Assembly (NCBI GenBank): GCA_903825895.1
Contig: CAIKCI010000013.1
Span: forward strand, 1-64,000
Direction of reading: 5' to 3'
DNA: 64,000 nt
DNA from: an uncultured Actinomycetes bacterium
Lineage (GTDB): Bacteria; Actinomycetota; Acidimicrobiia; Acidimicrobiales; RAAP-2
The notes beneath the pieces were generated by a model that worked only from the letters and a program-made list of their open reading frames with translations, had not been told where the DNA came from and did not search any database. The translations under genes were made by a program, and so were the position numbers. The first letter of the stretch is position 1, and every line of letters begins with the position of its first letter. Of this stretch, positions 1-8,288 are shown one piece after another.

Positions 1-58
1 GTGGCAGAGCACCTCCATGGTAAGGAGGGGGTCGTGGGTTCAATCCCCACCGAGGGCT
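1..58 (+). tRNA. tRNA-Thr (GGT), 5' end missing
   Basis: This is the 3' part of a tRNA cut by the window edge. The anticodon stem CCTCC/GGAGG encloses the loop ATGGTAA, giving anticodon GGT (Thr). The T arm is GTGGG-TTCAATC-CCCAC, and the acceptor strand CGAGGGC is followed by discriminator T. No CCA is encoded. The 5' acceptor strand and part of the D arm lie outside the window. A tRNA-Thr next to tRNA-Met and rpmG is the usual actinobacterial order upstream of secE-nusG. Confidence 0.9.
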
Positions 59-64
59 CGCCCT

Positions 65-138
65 AGCGGCGTAGCTCAGTTGGTTAGAGCACACGGCTCA
101 TAATCGTGTTGTCGCGGGTTCGAATCCCGCCGCCGCTA
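65..138 (+). tRNA. tRNA-Met (CAT)
   Basis: This is a complete cloverleaf. The acceptor AGCGGCG pairs with CGCCGCT, the anticodon stem CACGG/TCGTG (one G-T pair) holds loop CTCATAA with anticodon CAT, and the T arm is GCGGG-TTCGAAT-CCCGC. CCA follows discriminator A at 139-141. The first acceptor pair is a normal A-T, so this reads as elongator rather than initiator tRNA. It lies 6 nt after the tRNA-Thr and is probably cotranscribed with it and rpmG. Confidence 0.93.
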
Positions 139-195
139 CCAAGTCGACCGGTCTTGAAAAACCGGGCAAAATAGAGGAATAAGGAAGGAATCGCT

Positions 196-360
196 ATGGC
201 GAAGAATGAAAAAAGGGTGCAAGTAACGCTGGAATGCCAGGACTGTAAACGGCGGAACTACATCACCACCAAAAATAAGATCAACGACCGTGAGCGCATT
301 GAAATGAAGAAGTTTTGCTCTCATGAGCGTCGGCACACGGTTCACAAAGAGACCCGCTAG
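196..360 (+). CDS. rpmG: 50S ribosomal protein L33
   Basis: A 54-residue large-subunit protein beginning [14 protein letters not shown], with the L33 core YITTKNK and the C-terminal [18 protein letters not shown] lies upstream of the ATG. L33 binds 23S rRNA near the E site. The first zinc-ribbon pair (CQDC) is intact, but the second pair, CxxC in zinc-binding paralogues, reads CSHE, so the ribbon has three cysteines only. It sits between tRNA-Met and tRNA-Trp as in other actinobacteria. Identity is certain; the metal-binding state is inference. Confidence 0.95.
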   Translation: MAKNEKRVQVTLECQDCKRRNYITTKNKINDRERIEMKKFCSHERRHTVHKETR

Positions 361-383
361 ACGGACCCCTTCGAGAGCGGTGC

Positions 384-389
384 TAACAT
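384..389 (+). promoter_or_regulatory. Candidate extended -10 promoter for tRNA-Trp/secE/nusG
   Basis: TAACAT preceded by TGC makes an extended -10 element (TGnTAACAT) 60 bp before tRNA-Trp, just after rpmG. No good -35 is visible. The same TAACAT hexamer appears before rpsL, rplM and the B12-binding gene in this window. Confidence 0.35.
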
Positions 390-449
390 TTGGCTTCGCT
401 CAGGTGTCCAACGGACGGTAATTCTGAGGCCACAACGAGCGGCCCACAA

Positions 450-522
450 AGGGCAGTAGCTCAACTGGTAGAGCACCGGTCTCCAAAACCGGGGGTTGGG
501 GGTTCGAGTCCCTCCTGCCCTG
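450..522 (+). tRNA. tRNA-Trp (CCA)
   Basis: Acceptor AGGGCAG pairs with CTGCCCT and is followed by discriminator G. The anticodon stem CCGGT/ACCGG encloses CTCCAAA, giving anticodon CCA (Trp). The T arm contains GGTTCGAGTCC. No 3' CCA is encoded. A tRNA-Trp directly upstream of secE-nusG is a conserved arrangement in actinobacteria and many other bacteria. Confidence 0.95.
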
Positions 523-567
523 CTCAGCAAGCAGAACCATTAAACGCTGAACGACAAAGGTAAGCAT

Positions 568-867
568 ATGAATCGCGAGCAGAAGCGTCAGATGCAGCGT
601 CAGGGCCAAGCGGGCCCTGATGGAGCACCGCAGAATCGTCGCGCCCAAGCCACCGCCACCCAGCGTCGTCCTGCCAAGCAACGAGCGGGAATCCGACAAT
701 TCTTCCGAGAAGTTCGAGAGGAATTACGTCAAGTATCATGGCCTACCCGTAAGGAATTGATTAACTACACGAGCATTACGCTTTTTGTTCTGCTTGTCAT
801 GATCGGTTTGATCTACGGGCTGAATATTGGATTTGGAAAATTTGTTGTTTTCCTCTTTTCGAAATAA
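568..867 (+). CDS. secE: Preprotein translocase subunit SecE
   Basis: SecE stabilises SecY in the SecYEG channel of the cytoplasmic membrane. The 99-residue protein has a basic, Gln-rich N-terminus (1-45), the SecE amphipathic helix containing REVREELRQVSWPTRKEL, and one transmembrane segment at about 75-97. The single-helix form is normal for actinobacteria. It lies between tRNA-Trp and nusG, so the secretion channel gene is made together with an elongation factor, as in most bacteria. Confidence 0.96.
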   Translation: MNREQKRQMQRQGQAGPDGAPQNRRAQATATQRRPAKQRAGIRQFFREVREELRQVSWPTRKELINYTSITLFVLLVMIGLIYGLNIGFGKFVVFLFSK

Positions 868-888
868 CACCTAGGGATCGGCAACGTT

Positions 889-1665
889 GTGACTATTGAA
901 AACGAATCGATGGAAGAGATTGAGGTTGATGTGAGCATCATCGAAACCCCTGAAGGTGACGTCGCGGTCGTTGACGTGATTGACGTTGTCGAAACTGCTG
1001 ATGGGGTTGAAGTAACCGAAACCGTCGAAGTCTTTGCCATCGTTAACGACGAGACCACCGACGCAGACGATGACTACGACGATGATGAGGACTTTGGTCC
1101 GGTTGTCGAAAGTCCTTACGACCGACCTGGTCGTTGGTATGTCGTGCACACCTACTCGGGATACGAAAACAAAGTGAAGGGAAACCTCGAGAACGTCATT
1201 GCATCACGTGCGATGGAAGACTCGGTCTACGAAATCGTGATCCCGATGGAAGACGTTGTTGAGTTCAAGGGTGGCAAAAAAGTTACCGTTGCGAAAAAAG
1301 TTTTCCCTGGATACATCTTGGTTCGCTGTGATCTCAGCGACGAAGCATGGGGGGCTATCCGCAGCACGCCAGGCGTCACCGGCTTTGTTGGCCCTGGCAC
1401 CAACCCGGTTCCCTTGTCTCGCAAAGAAGTCGAGAACATTCTGCACGTCCAGATCGAAGGCGAAGTCGCGCCCACTAAGCGCAGCCGCCCGCGTTCAGAG
1501 TACGAAATCAACGAAACCGTTCGGGTTAAGGAAGGCCCCTTCGCTGACTTCTCCGGCCAGATCGCCGAGATCAACGAAGATCAACTCAAACTCAAGGTAT
1601 TGGTCAACATTTTTGGTCGTGAAACCCCTGTGGAACTTGAGTTCAGTCAGGTCGCCAAGCTCTAG
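889..1665 (+). CDS. nusG: Transcription termination/antitermination factor NusG
   Basis: NusG binds elongating RNA polymerase and links it to Rho or ribosomal protein S10. The NGN domain starts near residue 82 ([17 protein letters not shown]) and the C-terminal KOW domain spans about 205-258 ([18 protein letters not shown]). The first 80 residues are a very acidic extension rich in Asp, Glu, Thr and Val, including DDDYDDDED. Such an extension is longer than in E. coli NusG (181 residues) and is known in actinobacteria. The start is a GTG with a weak Shine-Dalgarno; no later start in the acidic region looks better. Confidence 0.96.
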   Translation: MTIENESMEEIEVDVSIIETPEGDVAVVDVIDVVETADGVEVTETVEVFAIVNDETTDADDDYDDDEDFGPVVESPYDRPGRWYVVHTYSGYENKVKGNLENVIASRAMEDSVYEIVIPMEDVVEFKGGKKVTVAKKVFPGYILVRCDLSDEAWGAIRSTPGVTGFVGPGTNPVPLSRKEVENILHVQIEGEVAPTKRSRPRSEYEINETVRVKEGPFADFSGQIAEINEDQLKLKVLVNIFGRETPVELEFSQVAKL

Positions 1666-1706
1666 TTCGCTAGAGCTCAGAATCGAAACAAGAAGGAAGA
1701 ATCACT

Positions 1707-2135
1707 ATGCCCCCTAAGACTCCTATCGCTATCGTCAAGATCCAACTGGAAGCTGGTGGAGCAACGCCTGCACCCCCGGTTGGTACCGCACTTGGACCGC
1801 ACGGAATCCAGACCATGGACTTCTGCAAGCAGTACAACGCGCAGACTGAATCAATGCGGGGATCAGTTATTCCTGTAGAAATCTCGATTTATGAAGACCG
1901 TTCGTTTGACTTCATCTTGAAGACTCCTCCGACGCCCGTCTTGCTTCGCCAAGCTGCTGGCATCGCGAAGGGGGCATCGACGACGGGTCGTGAGACGGTC
2001 GCCACGGTGACCGACGCGCAGGTTGAAGAAATAGCGAAGACCAAGCTTCCTGATTTAAACACTGACGACATTGAACAAGCCAAACTTCAAGTTGCGGGTA
2101 CGGCACGTTCCATGGGTATCACGGTTTCGAAGTAG
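1707..2135 (+). CDS. rplK: 50S ribosomal protein L11
   Basis: L11 forms the GTPase-associated centre with 23S rRNA and L10. It has 142 residues, the usual length. The N-terminal domain carries the proline-rich [14 protein letters not shown] and the C-terminal rRNA-binding domain carries [24 protein letters not shown] precedes the ATG. It is followed by rplA, forming the usual L11-L1 pair. Confidence 0.97.
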   Translation: MPPKTPIAIVKIQLEAGGATPAPPVGTALGPHGIQTMDFCKQYNAQTESMRGSVIPVEISIYEDRSFDFILKTPPTPVLLRQAAGIAKGASTTGRETVATVTDAQVEEIAKTKLPDLNTDDIEQAKLQVAGTARSMGITVSK

Positions 2136-2163
2136 TTCGAAGAACGATAGAGAGAAGAAGGAA

Positions 2164-2886
2164 ATGACTCAGCACGGCAAAAAATACACAGATGCGGCAA
2201 AGAAGATCGACCGCGAGGAAGTCCACACCATTCCTGCAGCAGTTGCACTGGTGAAAGAACTTGCTCCGGCCAAGTTCGATGAGACGATTGAACTCGCTGT
2301 TTGTCTAGGGGTTGACCCTCGTAAAGCCGAGCAGGCCCTTCGTGGCACCTTGTCGCTTCCTTCGGGCAGTGGTCGAACGGTGCGAGTGGCGGTGTTTGCG
2401 GCTGGTGATCAAGCACAAGAAGCACGAGATGCCGGCGCTGACGTAGTGGGCGCTGACGACTTGGTTGCTCGCGTGAACGACGGTTTCCTTGAGTTCGATG
2501 TCGTGATTGCTACCCCTGATCTCATGGGTCAAGTTGGAACACTGGGACGAAGCCTTGGACCACGTGGCCTGATGCCAAACCCGAAGACGGGAACCGTGAC
2601 GATGGATGTTGGCAAAGCCGTGACGGAGTTCAAGGCCGGCCGTGTTGAGTACCGCACCGACAAAGTGGGCAACGTCCACGTTCCGGTTGGGAAGGTCTCG
2701 TTCAGCCAAGAAGACATCATCAGCAATGTCCGTGCCGTTATTGAAGAGCTTTACAAGGTCAAGCCAGCCTCGGCGAAGGGTCGCTACGTGAACTCTGCGG
2801 CACTCTCGTCAACCATGGGACCTGGCGTCAAGCTGGACCCAGCATTGGTGCGAGAAGCCGACGAACTCGCTGCAGCGAGCGCGTAA
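2164..2886 (+). CDS. rplA: 50S ribosomal protein L1
   Basis: L1 binds the mobile L1 stalk and, in many bacteria, represses its own rplKA mRNA. The 240-residue protein starts [19 protein letters not shown] and contains the L1 signature [20 protein letters not shown]. The ATG at 2164 is chosen because AGAGAAGAAGGAA lies just before it. The reading frame is open further upstream but that would overlap rplK. Confidence 0.97.
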   Translation: MTQHGKKYTDAAKKIDREEVHTIPAAVALVKELAPAKFDETIELAVCLGVDPRKAEQALRGTLSLPSGSGRTVRVAVFAAGDQAQEARDAGADVVGADDLVARVNDGFLEFDVVIATPDLMGQVGTLGRSLGPRGLMPNPKTGTVTMDVGKAVTEFKAGRVEYRTDKVGNVHVPVGKVSFSQEDIISNVRAVIEELYKVKPASAKGRYVNSAALSSTMGPGVKLDPALVREADELAAASA

Positions 2887-2894
2887 ATTCCCAA

Positions 2895-2924
2895 TTGGCG
2901 TCGCGGCCCGGTGGCCGCTACAGT
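2895..2924 (+). promoter_or_regulatory. rplJ promoter
   Basis: TTGGCG (2895-2900), an 18-bp spacer, then TACAGT (2919-2924). The -35 lies inside the palindrome CCAATTGG (2891-2898 region), and the spacer holds a perfect hairpin GCGGCC-cggt-GGCCGC at 2903-2918. The promoter starts the L10 leader transcript. Confidence 0.6.
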
Positions 2925-2930
2925 AGAAAT

Positions 2931-3130
2931 TCCTGTCGAGAGCATGTTCGCTCGACACACAGTTTGAGAAGCAGTAACGCCGAAGACATCCGGTGCCAGC
3001 AATGGCTCAAAGGACCAAAAACGGTCCGCCTGACGAGGTGGTGCGAAACGGGGAAATCACCCCGTGGACGCCGCTCTCGCCCGGATTCTTCAGCCGATAT
3101 CGGTGATGTTGATCACGTGGAGGAAGAACG
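2931..3130 (+). ncRNA. Ribosomal protein L10 leader
   Basis: The roughly 200-nt untranslated region before rplJ contains GCCGAAGACATCCGGTGCC and GGTCCGCCTGACGAGGTGG, matching the pattern of actinobacterial L10 leaders, together with several pairing segments (for example CATGTTCGCTCG around 2943 and the GGACC/GGTCC arms near 3012-3028). In this family the L10(L12)4 complex binds the leader and represses rplJL translation. The 5' boundary is estimated from the promoter. Confidence 0.75.
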
Positions 3131-3925
3131 ATGGAAGGTCCGAAGCCAGAGAAGGTAGCGGTAATCGACGAGGTGCGAGAGCGCCTCAATGGGTCAACGG
3201 CGTCAGTCGTGACCGAATACCGTGGCCTGACCGTTGCCGATATGGCCAACTTGCGCAAAAACATCCGTTCGGTGGGCGGCGACTTCAAAGTCTTCAAGAA
3301 CACTCTGGTGCGTCGAGCGCTGGAAGGATCGAATCACGAAGGACTTTCTGACTTTCTCGTTGGCCCCACGGCGATTGCCTTTGTTGAAGGTGATGTCAGT
3401 GCGGTCGCCAAGGCTCTGAAGGATTTCGCGGACGCTAACCCTGCTCTCGTTATCAAAGGTGGGGTGTTCGAGGGAAGTGCGCTGAGCGCAGATGCCCTGA
3501 AAACATTGGCAAATCTCCCTTCTCGAGATGTGCTCCTGGCTCGTTTGGCCGGATTGATTGCCTCGCCGATGCAGACGTTTGCAGGCTTGATGAAGGCCGT
3601 TCCGCAAAGTTTTGCTTACGGACTCCAATCGCTCATCGATTCAAAGCCCGCCGAAGCAGCCCCGGCTGCCGAGGCCCCAGCCGCAGTCGAAGAGCCAGCA
3701 GTCGAAGAGCCAGCAGGCGAAGAAGCGGCACCAGCACCGGTTGCTGACGTAGCGCCTGAGGCAACTGAAGAGATCTCTGAAGAAGGTAGCGACGCTACCG
3801 GTGAAGCAGCAGCACCCGAGGCCGAGGCATCAGCCCCAGCTGAAGAAGTTGCTGTTGAGGAAGCACCATCTGAAGAGGTAACCGCCGAAGAGGCCGGTGC
3901 TGATGCACCTGCTGACGAGGCATAA
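3131..3925 (+). CDS. rplJ: 50S ribosomal protein L10
   Basis: L10 anchors L7/L12 dimers on the ribosomal stalk. The conserved domain runs to about residue 170 (YRGLTVADMANLRKNI, FKVFKNTLVRRAL). It is followed by about 93 residues made almost only of Glu, Ala, Pro, Val and Asp, taking the protein to 264 residues instead of about 175. Some actinobacterial L10 proteins carry such tails. AGGAAGAACG precedes the ATG. Expression is probably controlled by the leader upstream, and rplL follows 56 bp later. Confidence 0.95.
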   Translation: MEGPKPEKVAVIDEVRERLNGSTASVVTEYRGLTVADMANLRKNIRSVGGDFKVFKNTLVRRALEGSNHEGLSDFLVGPTAIAFVEGDVSAVAKALKDFADANPALVIKGGVFEGSALSADALKTLANLPSRDVLLARLAGLIASPMQTFAGLMKAVPQSFAYGLQSLIDSKPAEAAPAAEAPAAVEEPAVEEPAGEEAAPAPVADVAPEATEEISEEGSDATGEAAAPEAEASAPAEEVAVEEAPSEEVTAEEAGADAPADEA

Positions 3926-3981
3926 CGAGTTTTTCTCACCCGTAAATAGTCCACCTGATCGAATAAACGAAAGGAAACACC

Positions 3982-4377
3982 ATGGCCGGAACCCTGACCA
4001 AGGACCAAATCCTCGACGGCATCGCCGAGCTCTCAGTTATTGAGCTCTCCGAGTTGCTCAAGGACTTCGAAGAGCGCTTCGGCGTAACCGCAGCAGCCCC
4101 TGTGGCCGTTGCCGCAGCACCTGCTGCTGGCGGTGGCGACGCTGGAGGCGGCGGTGGCGACGAGCAGACTGCCTTCGACGTCATTTTGACCGATGCTGGC
4201 GACAAGAAGATCCAGGTGATCAAAGAAGTTCGTGGCCTCACCAGCCTCGGCCTCAAAGAAGCCAAGGACCTTGTTGACTCCGCACCGAAGCCTGTCCTCG
4301 AGAAAGCCTCGAAGGATGACGCGGAAAAGGCAAAGGCCGCCCTTGAGGGCGCCGGCGCCACCGTCGAACTTAAGTAA
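3982..4377 (+). CDS. rplL: 50S ribosomal protein L7/L12
   Basis: L12 recruits translational GTPases to the ribosome. The 131-residue protein has the N-terminal dimerisation domain ([20 protein letters not shown]), an Ala/Gly-rich flexible hinge at about 45-62, and the C-terminal factor-binding domain with [32 protein letters not shown] precedes the ATG. A strong hairpin lies just downstream. Confidence 0.97.
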   Translation: MAGTLTKDQILDGIAELSVIELSELLKDFEERFGVTAAAPVAVAAAPAAGGGDAGGGGGDEQTAFDVILTDAGDKKIQVIKEVRGLTSLGLKEAKDLVDSAPKPVLEKASKDDAEKAKAALEGAGATVELK

Positions 4378-4397
4378 TCCCCTTCTTTTCAGGAATT

Positions 4398-4435
4398 CTC
4401 ACCCTTTTCGGCTGCTTTTGGCCGAAAAGGGTGAG
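4398..4435 (+). terminator. rplL-rpoB intergenic hairpin
   Basis: A perfect 15-bp inverted repeat: arm 4398-4412, 8-nt loop TGCTTTTG, arm 4421-4435. It lacks a clean U tract (GGTCCTTG follows), so it may be a partial terminator, attenuator or RNA-processing site between rplJL and rpoBC, a position where such an element is known in E. coli. Confidence 0.65.
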
Positions 4436-4440
4436 GGTCC

Positions 4441-4469
4441 TTGACTCGGAGTAGGTCCGTCTCTAGGGT
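4441..4469 (+). promoter_or_regulatory. rpoB promoter 1
   Basis: TTGACT, a 17-bp spacer and TAGGGT, starting 6 bp after the rplL hairpin. Together with a second promoter 79 bp further on, it would let rpoBC be transcribed independently of rplJL. The 317 bp between rplL and rpoB hold only the hairpin and these promoters. Confidence 0.5.
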
Positions 4470-4524
4470 CAAGCACAGCACGGGGTCTCCCCGGGGCGCT
4501 TGCGAGGAATCTCGTAGGTCTCTG

Positions 4525-4553
4525 TTGTGCTCACTCTAAAACGGGACTATGAT
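4525..4553 (+). promoter_or_regulatory. rpoB promoter 2
   Basis: TTGTGC, a 17-bp spacer and TATGAT, the best -10 in this region. It would give a leader of about 135 nt before rpoB. Confidence 0.5.
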
Positions 4554-4694
4554 TGCTCTTGGTCGTCCTCCCTCTGTCAGCTTCTCGCGAAGCCTGCTTT
4601 CGCGTCTCCGCTCTCAGAACGGCGTGTCGACCCAAGTTGTACCAGCCCTTCTAGTTAATCCGTCCACCGTTTCTCAACAGTGAGGAGTAGGCCG

Positions 4695-7600
4695 TTGTCT
4701 CCACGGTCCAGTAGTCCTGAGCGCGTTTCATTTGCCAACATCGACGAGGTATTGCCACTTCCTGACTTGATCGCTGTTCAGCGTGACAGTTTCAAATGGT
4801 TCCTCGACAACGGTCTGATCGAGACCTTTACCGACATCAGTCCGATTGAGGACTTCACGGGACGCTTGAGCTTAGAGCTCGAGTTCGATCCTGACGATCC
4901 TGACCTTCGACCACCACCGAAGTACACGGTCGAAGAGTGCAAAGAGAAGGACATGACCTACGCGGCGCCTGTCTTTGTGCGTGCCCGTTTCATGAACGCC
5001 GACACCGGCGAGATTAAAGAGCAGACCGTCTTCATGGGTGACTTCCCGATGATGACAGAACGAGGAACCTTCGTCGTCAACGGCACCGAGCGTGTCGTGG
5101 TCTCGCAGTTGGTGCGTTCACCAGGAGCCATCTTCGCTCCGGGCCGAGACGCCAAAACCTTGTTCACTGGAACGATTCACCCTTACCGTGGTGAATGGAT
5201 TGAGTTCGACATTGAGAACAAGCCAAACAAAGACGTCACCGCAGGAACGCGTGTTGCTCGAAAGCGTCGTCTGTCGCTGTTCGTGCTGCTTCGTGCCTTG
5301 GGCTACGAAGACGAAAGTTTCTACGACAAGTTCGTGGGTCACTTCGACTTCCTCGAGGGCCAATGGGCCAAAGAGCAAGGCTCGATTGCCACCAAGGAAG
5401 ACGCATTGCTTGAGATCTACAAGCGTGCACGTCCAGGTGAACCCCTTTCAGCTGAATCAGCGCGTCAGTACTTTGAAAACGCCTTCTTTAACCCGAAGCG
5501 TTACGACCTCACCCGTGTTGGTCGGTACAAGCTGAACCGAAAGCTCGGACCAGAGATTGAAAAGATCCAAGACATTCTCGGCATCAAACTCGACAAGCCG
5601 GCAATTGATCAAGGAACCTTGGCACCGAGTGAAATCTTGGCCGCATCGACCTACATGCTCCACTTGGCGAAGCACATGGCCGACCCTGAGACGACGTATC
5701 GCATTGACGATCAAGACCACTTTGCTAACCGCCGAATTCGTAGCGTTGGTGAGTTGATCCAAAACCAGGTTCGAGTGGGGCTTTCTCGCATGGAACGCGT
5801 TGTGCGCGAGCGCATGAGTACCCAAGACGTTGAAGCCATCACCCCGCAGTCCTTGATCAACATCCGTCCTGTTGTGGCGTCGGTGAAAGAGTTCTTTGGC
5901 ACCAGCCAGTTGTCGCAGTTCATGGACCAGAACAATCCGCTGTCGGGACTCGCGCACAAGCGTCGTCTTTCCGCGCTAGGACCAGGTGGTCTTTCTCGTG
6001 AGCGTGCCGGTTTCGAAGTTCGAGACGTTCACAGTTCGCACTACGGACGTATGTGCCCAATTGAAACGCCGGAAGGACCAAACATTGGTCTGATTGGTTC
6101 GTTGGCCACCTATGCCCGCGTCAATGAGTTTGGATTTATTGAGACCCCTTATCGTGAAGTGGTTAACGGACGAGTCACCGACAACGTTCGTTACTTCGCT
6201 GCTGACGAAGAGGAAGAGCATGTTATTGCTCAGGCCAACGCGCAGGTAGATGAAAAAGGAAACTTCACCGAAGACCGAGTGTTGGTTCGTCGAGGACCCG
6301 CAGGAACTGGTCTTCGTATGGGTTCGATGAATACGTCGTATGGGACCACGTCAGAGATTGACTTTGTGCCACCGAGTGAAGTTGACCTCATGGATGTCTC
6401 ACCGAAGCAGATTGTTTCTGTGTCGACCGCATTGATCCCCTTCGTCGAGCACGACGACGCAAACCGTGCCTTGATGGGTGCCAACATGCAAAAACAAGCA
6501 GTGCCGCTCGTTGTTCCTGAAGCTCCGTATATCGGAACAGGGATCGAAGCGCGTGCCGCTCGTGACGCAGGGGACGTGATTGTCGCCGAAGCCGACGGAA
6601 CCGTCGTTGACGTCACCGGTGATCATGTGGTTGTCGAGTACAAGGCTGGATCGAAGGATCGTTTGGGCCACGCACTCAACAAAAAGACCTATGACTTGGC
6701 GAAGTTCCGTCGGTCGAACCAGAACATGTGCATCAACCAGCGCCCCCTCGTGAGCGCTGGCGACAAGGTCGACAAGGGCGACCTTCTCGCCGATGGCCAA
6801 TCGACTCACAACGGTGAGTTGGCATTGGGTAAGAACCTGCTCGTGGCATTTATGCCGTGGGAAGGGTACAACTACGAAGACGCCATCATCCTGTCTGAGC
6901 GTTTGGTGAAAGACGACGTGTTGACGTCGATCCATATTGAAGAGCACGAAATCGATGCTCGAGACACCAAGCTTGGAACCGAAGAGATCACTCGGGACAT
7001 CCCGAATCTCTCTGAAGAGATCCTGGCTGACTTAGACGACCGTGGCATCATTCGCGTCGGCGCTGAAGTTGGTCCTGGCGATGTGCTTGTAGGAAAAGTC
7101 ACCCCGAAGGGTGAGACCGAGCAGACGCCAGAAGAGCGACTGTTGCGAGCGATCTTTGGTGAAAAGGCGCGTGAAGTGCGTGACACGTCACTCAAGGTTC
7201 CTCACGGTGAATCCGGCAAGGTCATTGATGTACGCGTCTTTAGTCGTGAACTCGGAGATGAGTTGCCTCCTGGTGTGAACGAACTCGTTCGTGTCTACGT
7301 GGCCCAGAAGCGAAAGATCTCAGAAGGAGACAAGCTCGCCGGTCGTCACGGGAACAAGGGTGTTATCTCGAAGATTCTTCCGATCGAAGACATGCCGTAC
7401 ATGGCTGACGGAACGCAAGTGGACATCATCTTGAATCCGCTTGGCGTGCCGTCACGAATGAACGTCGGTCAGGTATTGGAGAGTCACTTAGGCTACGCAG
7501 CACGTCACGGCTGGAAGGGTATTGACGTCAATGATGGCGTTGGTACCTCAGGCAAGGGCGATGACGCTTCTCGCAAGACCCGTCCTCGCACCACGCCAGC

Positions 7601-8288
7601 AGCATGGGTGGCAACACCCGTGTTTGACGGTGCTCACTGGGACGAAGTTGAAGAGGCGGGTAAGCACCCAACGATTCAGCAGATCTTCCGTGACCTGAAC
7701 TCAGATTCAGCCAACGGCGATGTGATGATGGGCGACGACGGCAAGATTACCTTGTACAACGGACGAACTGGTGAGGCTTATGACAACCAAATCTCGGTTG
7801 GCTACGTCTACATCTTGAAACTCGCTCACCTTGTCGATGACAAGATCCACGCTCGTTCAACCGGCCCATACTCAATGATTACGCAACAACCGCTGGGTGG
7901 AAAAGCTCAGTTCGGTGGTCAGCGATTCGGTGAGATGGAAGTGTGGGCCTTGGAAGCATATGGCGCTGCCTATGCACTCCAAGAACTCCTGACCATCAAG
8001 TCGGACGACGTGTTGGGTCGCGTCAAGGTCTACGAAGCCATCGTGAAGGGCGAGAACATTCCTGAGCCAGGTATCCCTGAAAGTTTCAAGGTGCTGATCA
8101 AGGAAATGCAGTCGCTGTGTCTGGACGTTGAGGTCTTGAACCTTGAAGGTCAACAGATCGAGATGGCCGAAATTGATGAGGACGTCTTTAGGGCGGCCGA
8201 GGAACTGGGAATTGATATCAGTCGACCTGAACGAGGGTCGGATGAAGAAGATGCACGCCGCGCGGCAGAGAGGGGCTTAGGTCAATGA
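4695..8288 (+). CDS. rpoB: DNA-directed RNA polymerase subunit beta
   Basis: Catalytic beta subunit of RNA polymerase, about 1197 residues. The TTG at 4695 is preferred because GAGGAG ends 7 nt before it. A GTG at 4680 would add five residues but has no Shine-Dalgarno. The rifampicin region reads [20 protein letters not shown], with the positions most often changed in resistance (Asp516, His526 and Ser531, E. coli numbering) unchanged. Ala replaces the common Thr before the key His. The stop overlaps rpoC as ATGA, implying coupled translation. Confidence 0.97.
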   Translation: MSPRSSSPERVSFANIDEVLPLPDLIAVQRDSFKWFLDNGLIETFTDISPIEDFTGRLSLELEFDPDDPDLRPPPKYTVEECKEKDMTYAAPVFVRARFMNADTGEIKEQTVFMGDFPMMTERGTFVVNGTERVVVSQLVRSPGAIFAPGRDAKTLFTGTIHPYRGEWIEFDIENKPNKDVTAGTRVARKRRLSLFVLLRALGYEDESFYDKFVGHFDFLEGQWAKEQGSIATKEDALLEIYKRARPGEPLSAESARQYFENAFFNPKRYDLTRVGRYKLNRKLGPEIEKIQDILGIKLDKPAIDQGTLAPSEILAASTYMLHLAKHMADPETTYRIDDQDHFANRRIRSVGELIQNQVRVGLSRMERVVRERMSTQDVEAITPQSLINIRPVVASVKEFFGTSQLSQFMDQNNPLSGLAHKRRLSALGPGGLSRERAGFEVRDVHSSHYGRMCPIETPEGPNIGLIGSLATYARVNEFGFIETPYREVVNGRVTDNVRYFAADEEEEHVIAQANAQVDEKGNFTEDRVLVRRGPAGTGLRMGSMNTSYGTTSEIDFVPPSEVDLMDVSPKQIVSVSTALIPFVEHDDANRALMGANMQKQAVPLVVPEAPYIGTGIEARAARDAGDVIVAEADGTVVDVTGDHVVVEYKAGSKDRLGHALNKKTYDLAKFRRSNQNMCINQRPLVSAGDKVDKGDLLADGQSTHNGELALGKNLLVAFMPWEGYNYEDAIILSERLVKDDVLTSIHIEEHEIDARDTKLGTEEITRDIPNLSEEILADLDDRGIIRVGAEVGPGDVLVGKVTPKGETEQTPEERLLRAIFGEKAREVRDTSLKVPHGESGKVIDVRVFSRELGDELPPGVNELVRVYVAQKRKISEGDKLAGRHGNKGVISKILPIEDMPYMADGTQVDIILNPLGVPSRMNVGQVLESHLGYAARHGWKGIDVNDGVGTSGKGDDASRKTRPRTTPAAWVATPVFDGAHWDEVEEAGKHPTIQQIFRDLNSDSANGDVMMGDDGKITLYNGRTGEAYDNQISVGYVYILKLAHLVDDKIHARSTGPYSMITQQPLGGKAQFGGQRFGEMEVWALEAYGAAYALQELLTIKSDDVLGRVKVYEAIVKGENIPEPGIPESFKVLIKEMQSLCLDVEVLNLEGQQIEMAEIDEDVFRAAEELGIDISRPERGSDEEDARRAAERGLGQ

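Noticed and set aside
2895-3158. Open frame of 87 codons across the rplJ leader
   Set aside because: It coincides with the conserved L10 leader RNA, has no Shine-Dalgarno and resembles no protein.
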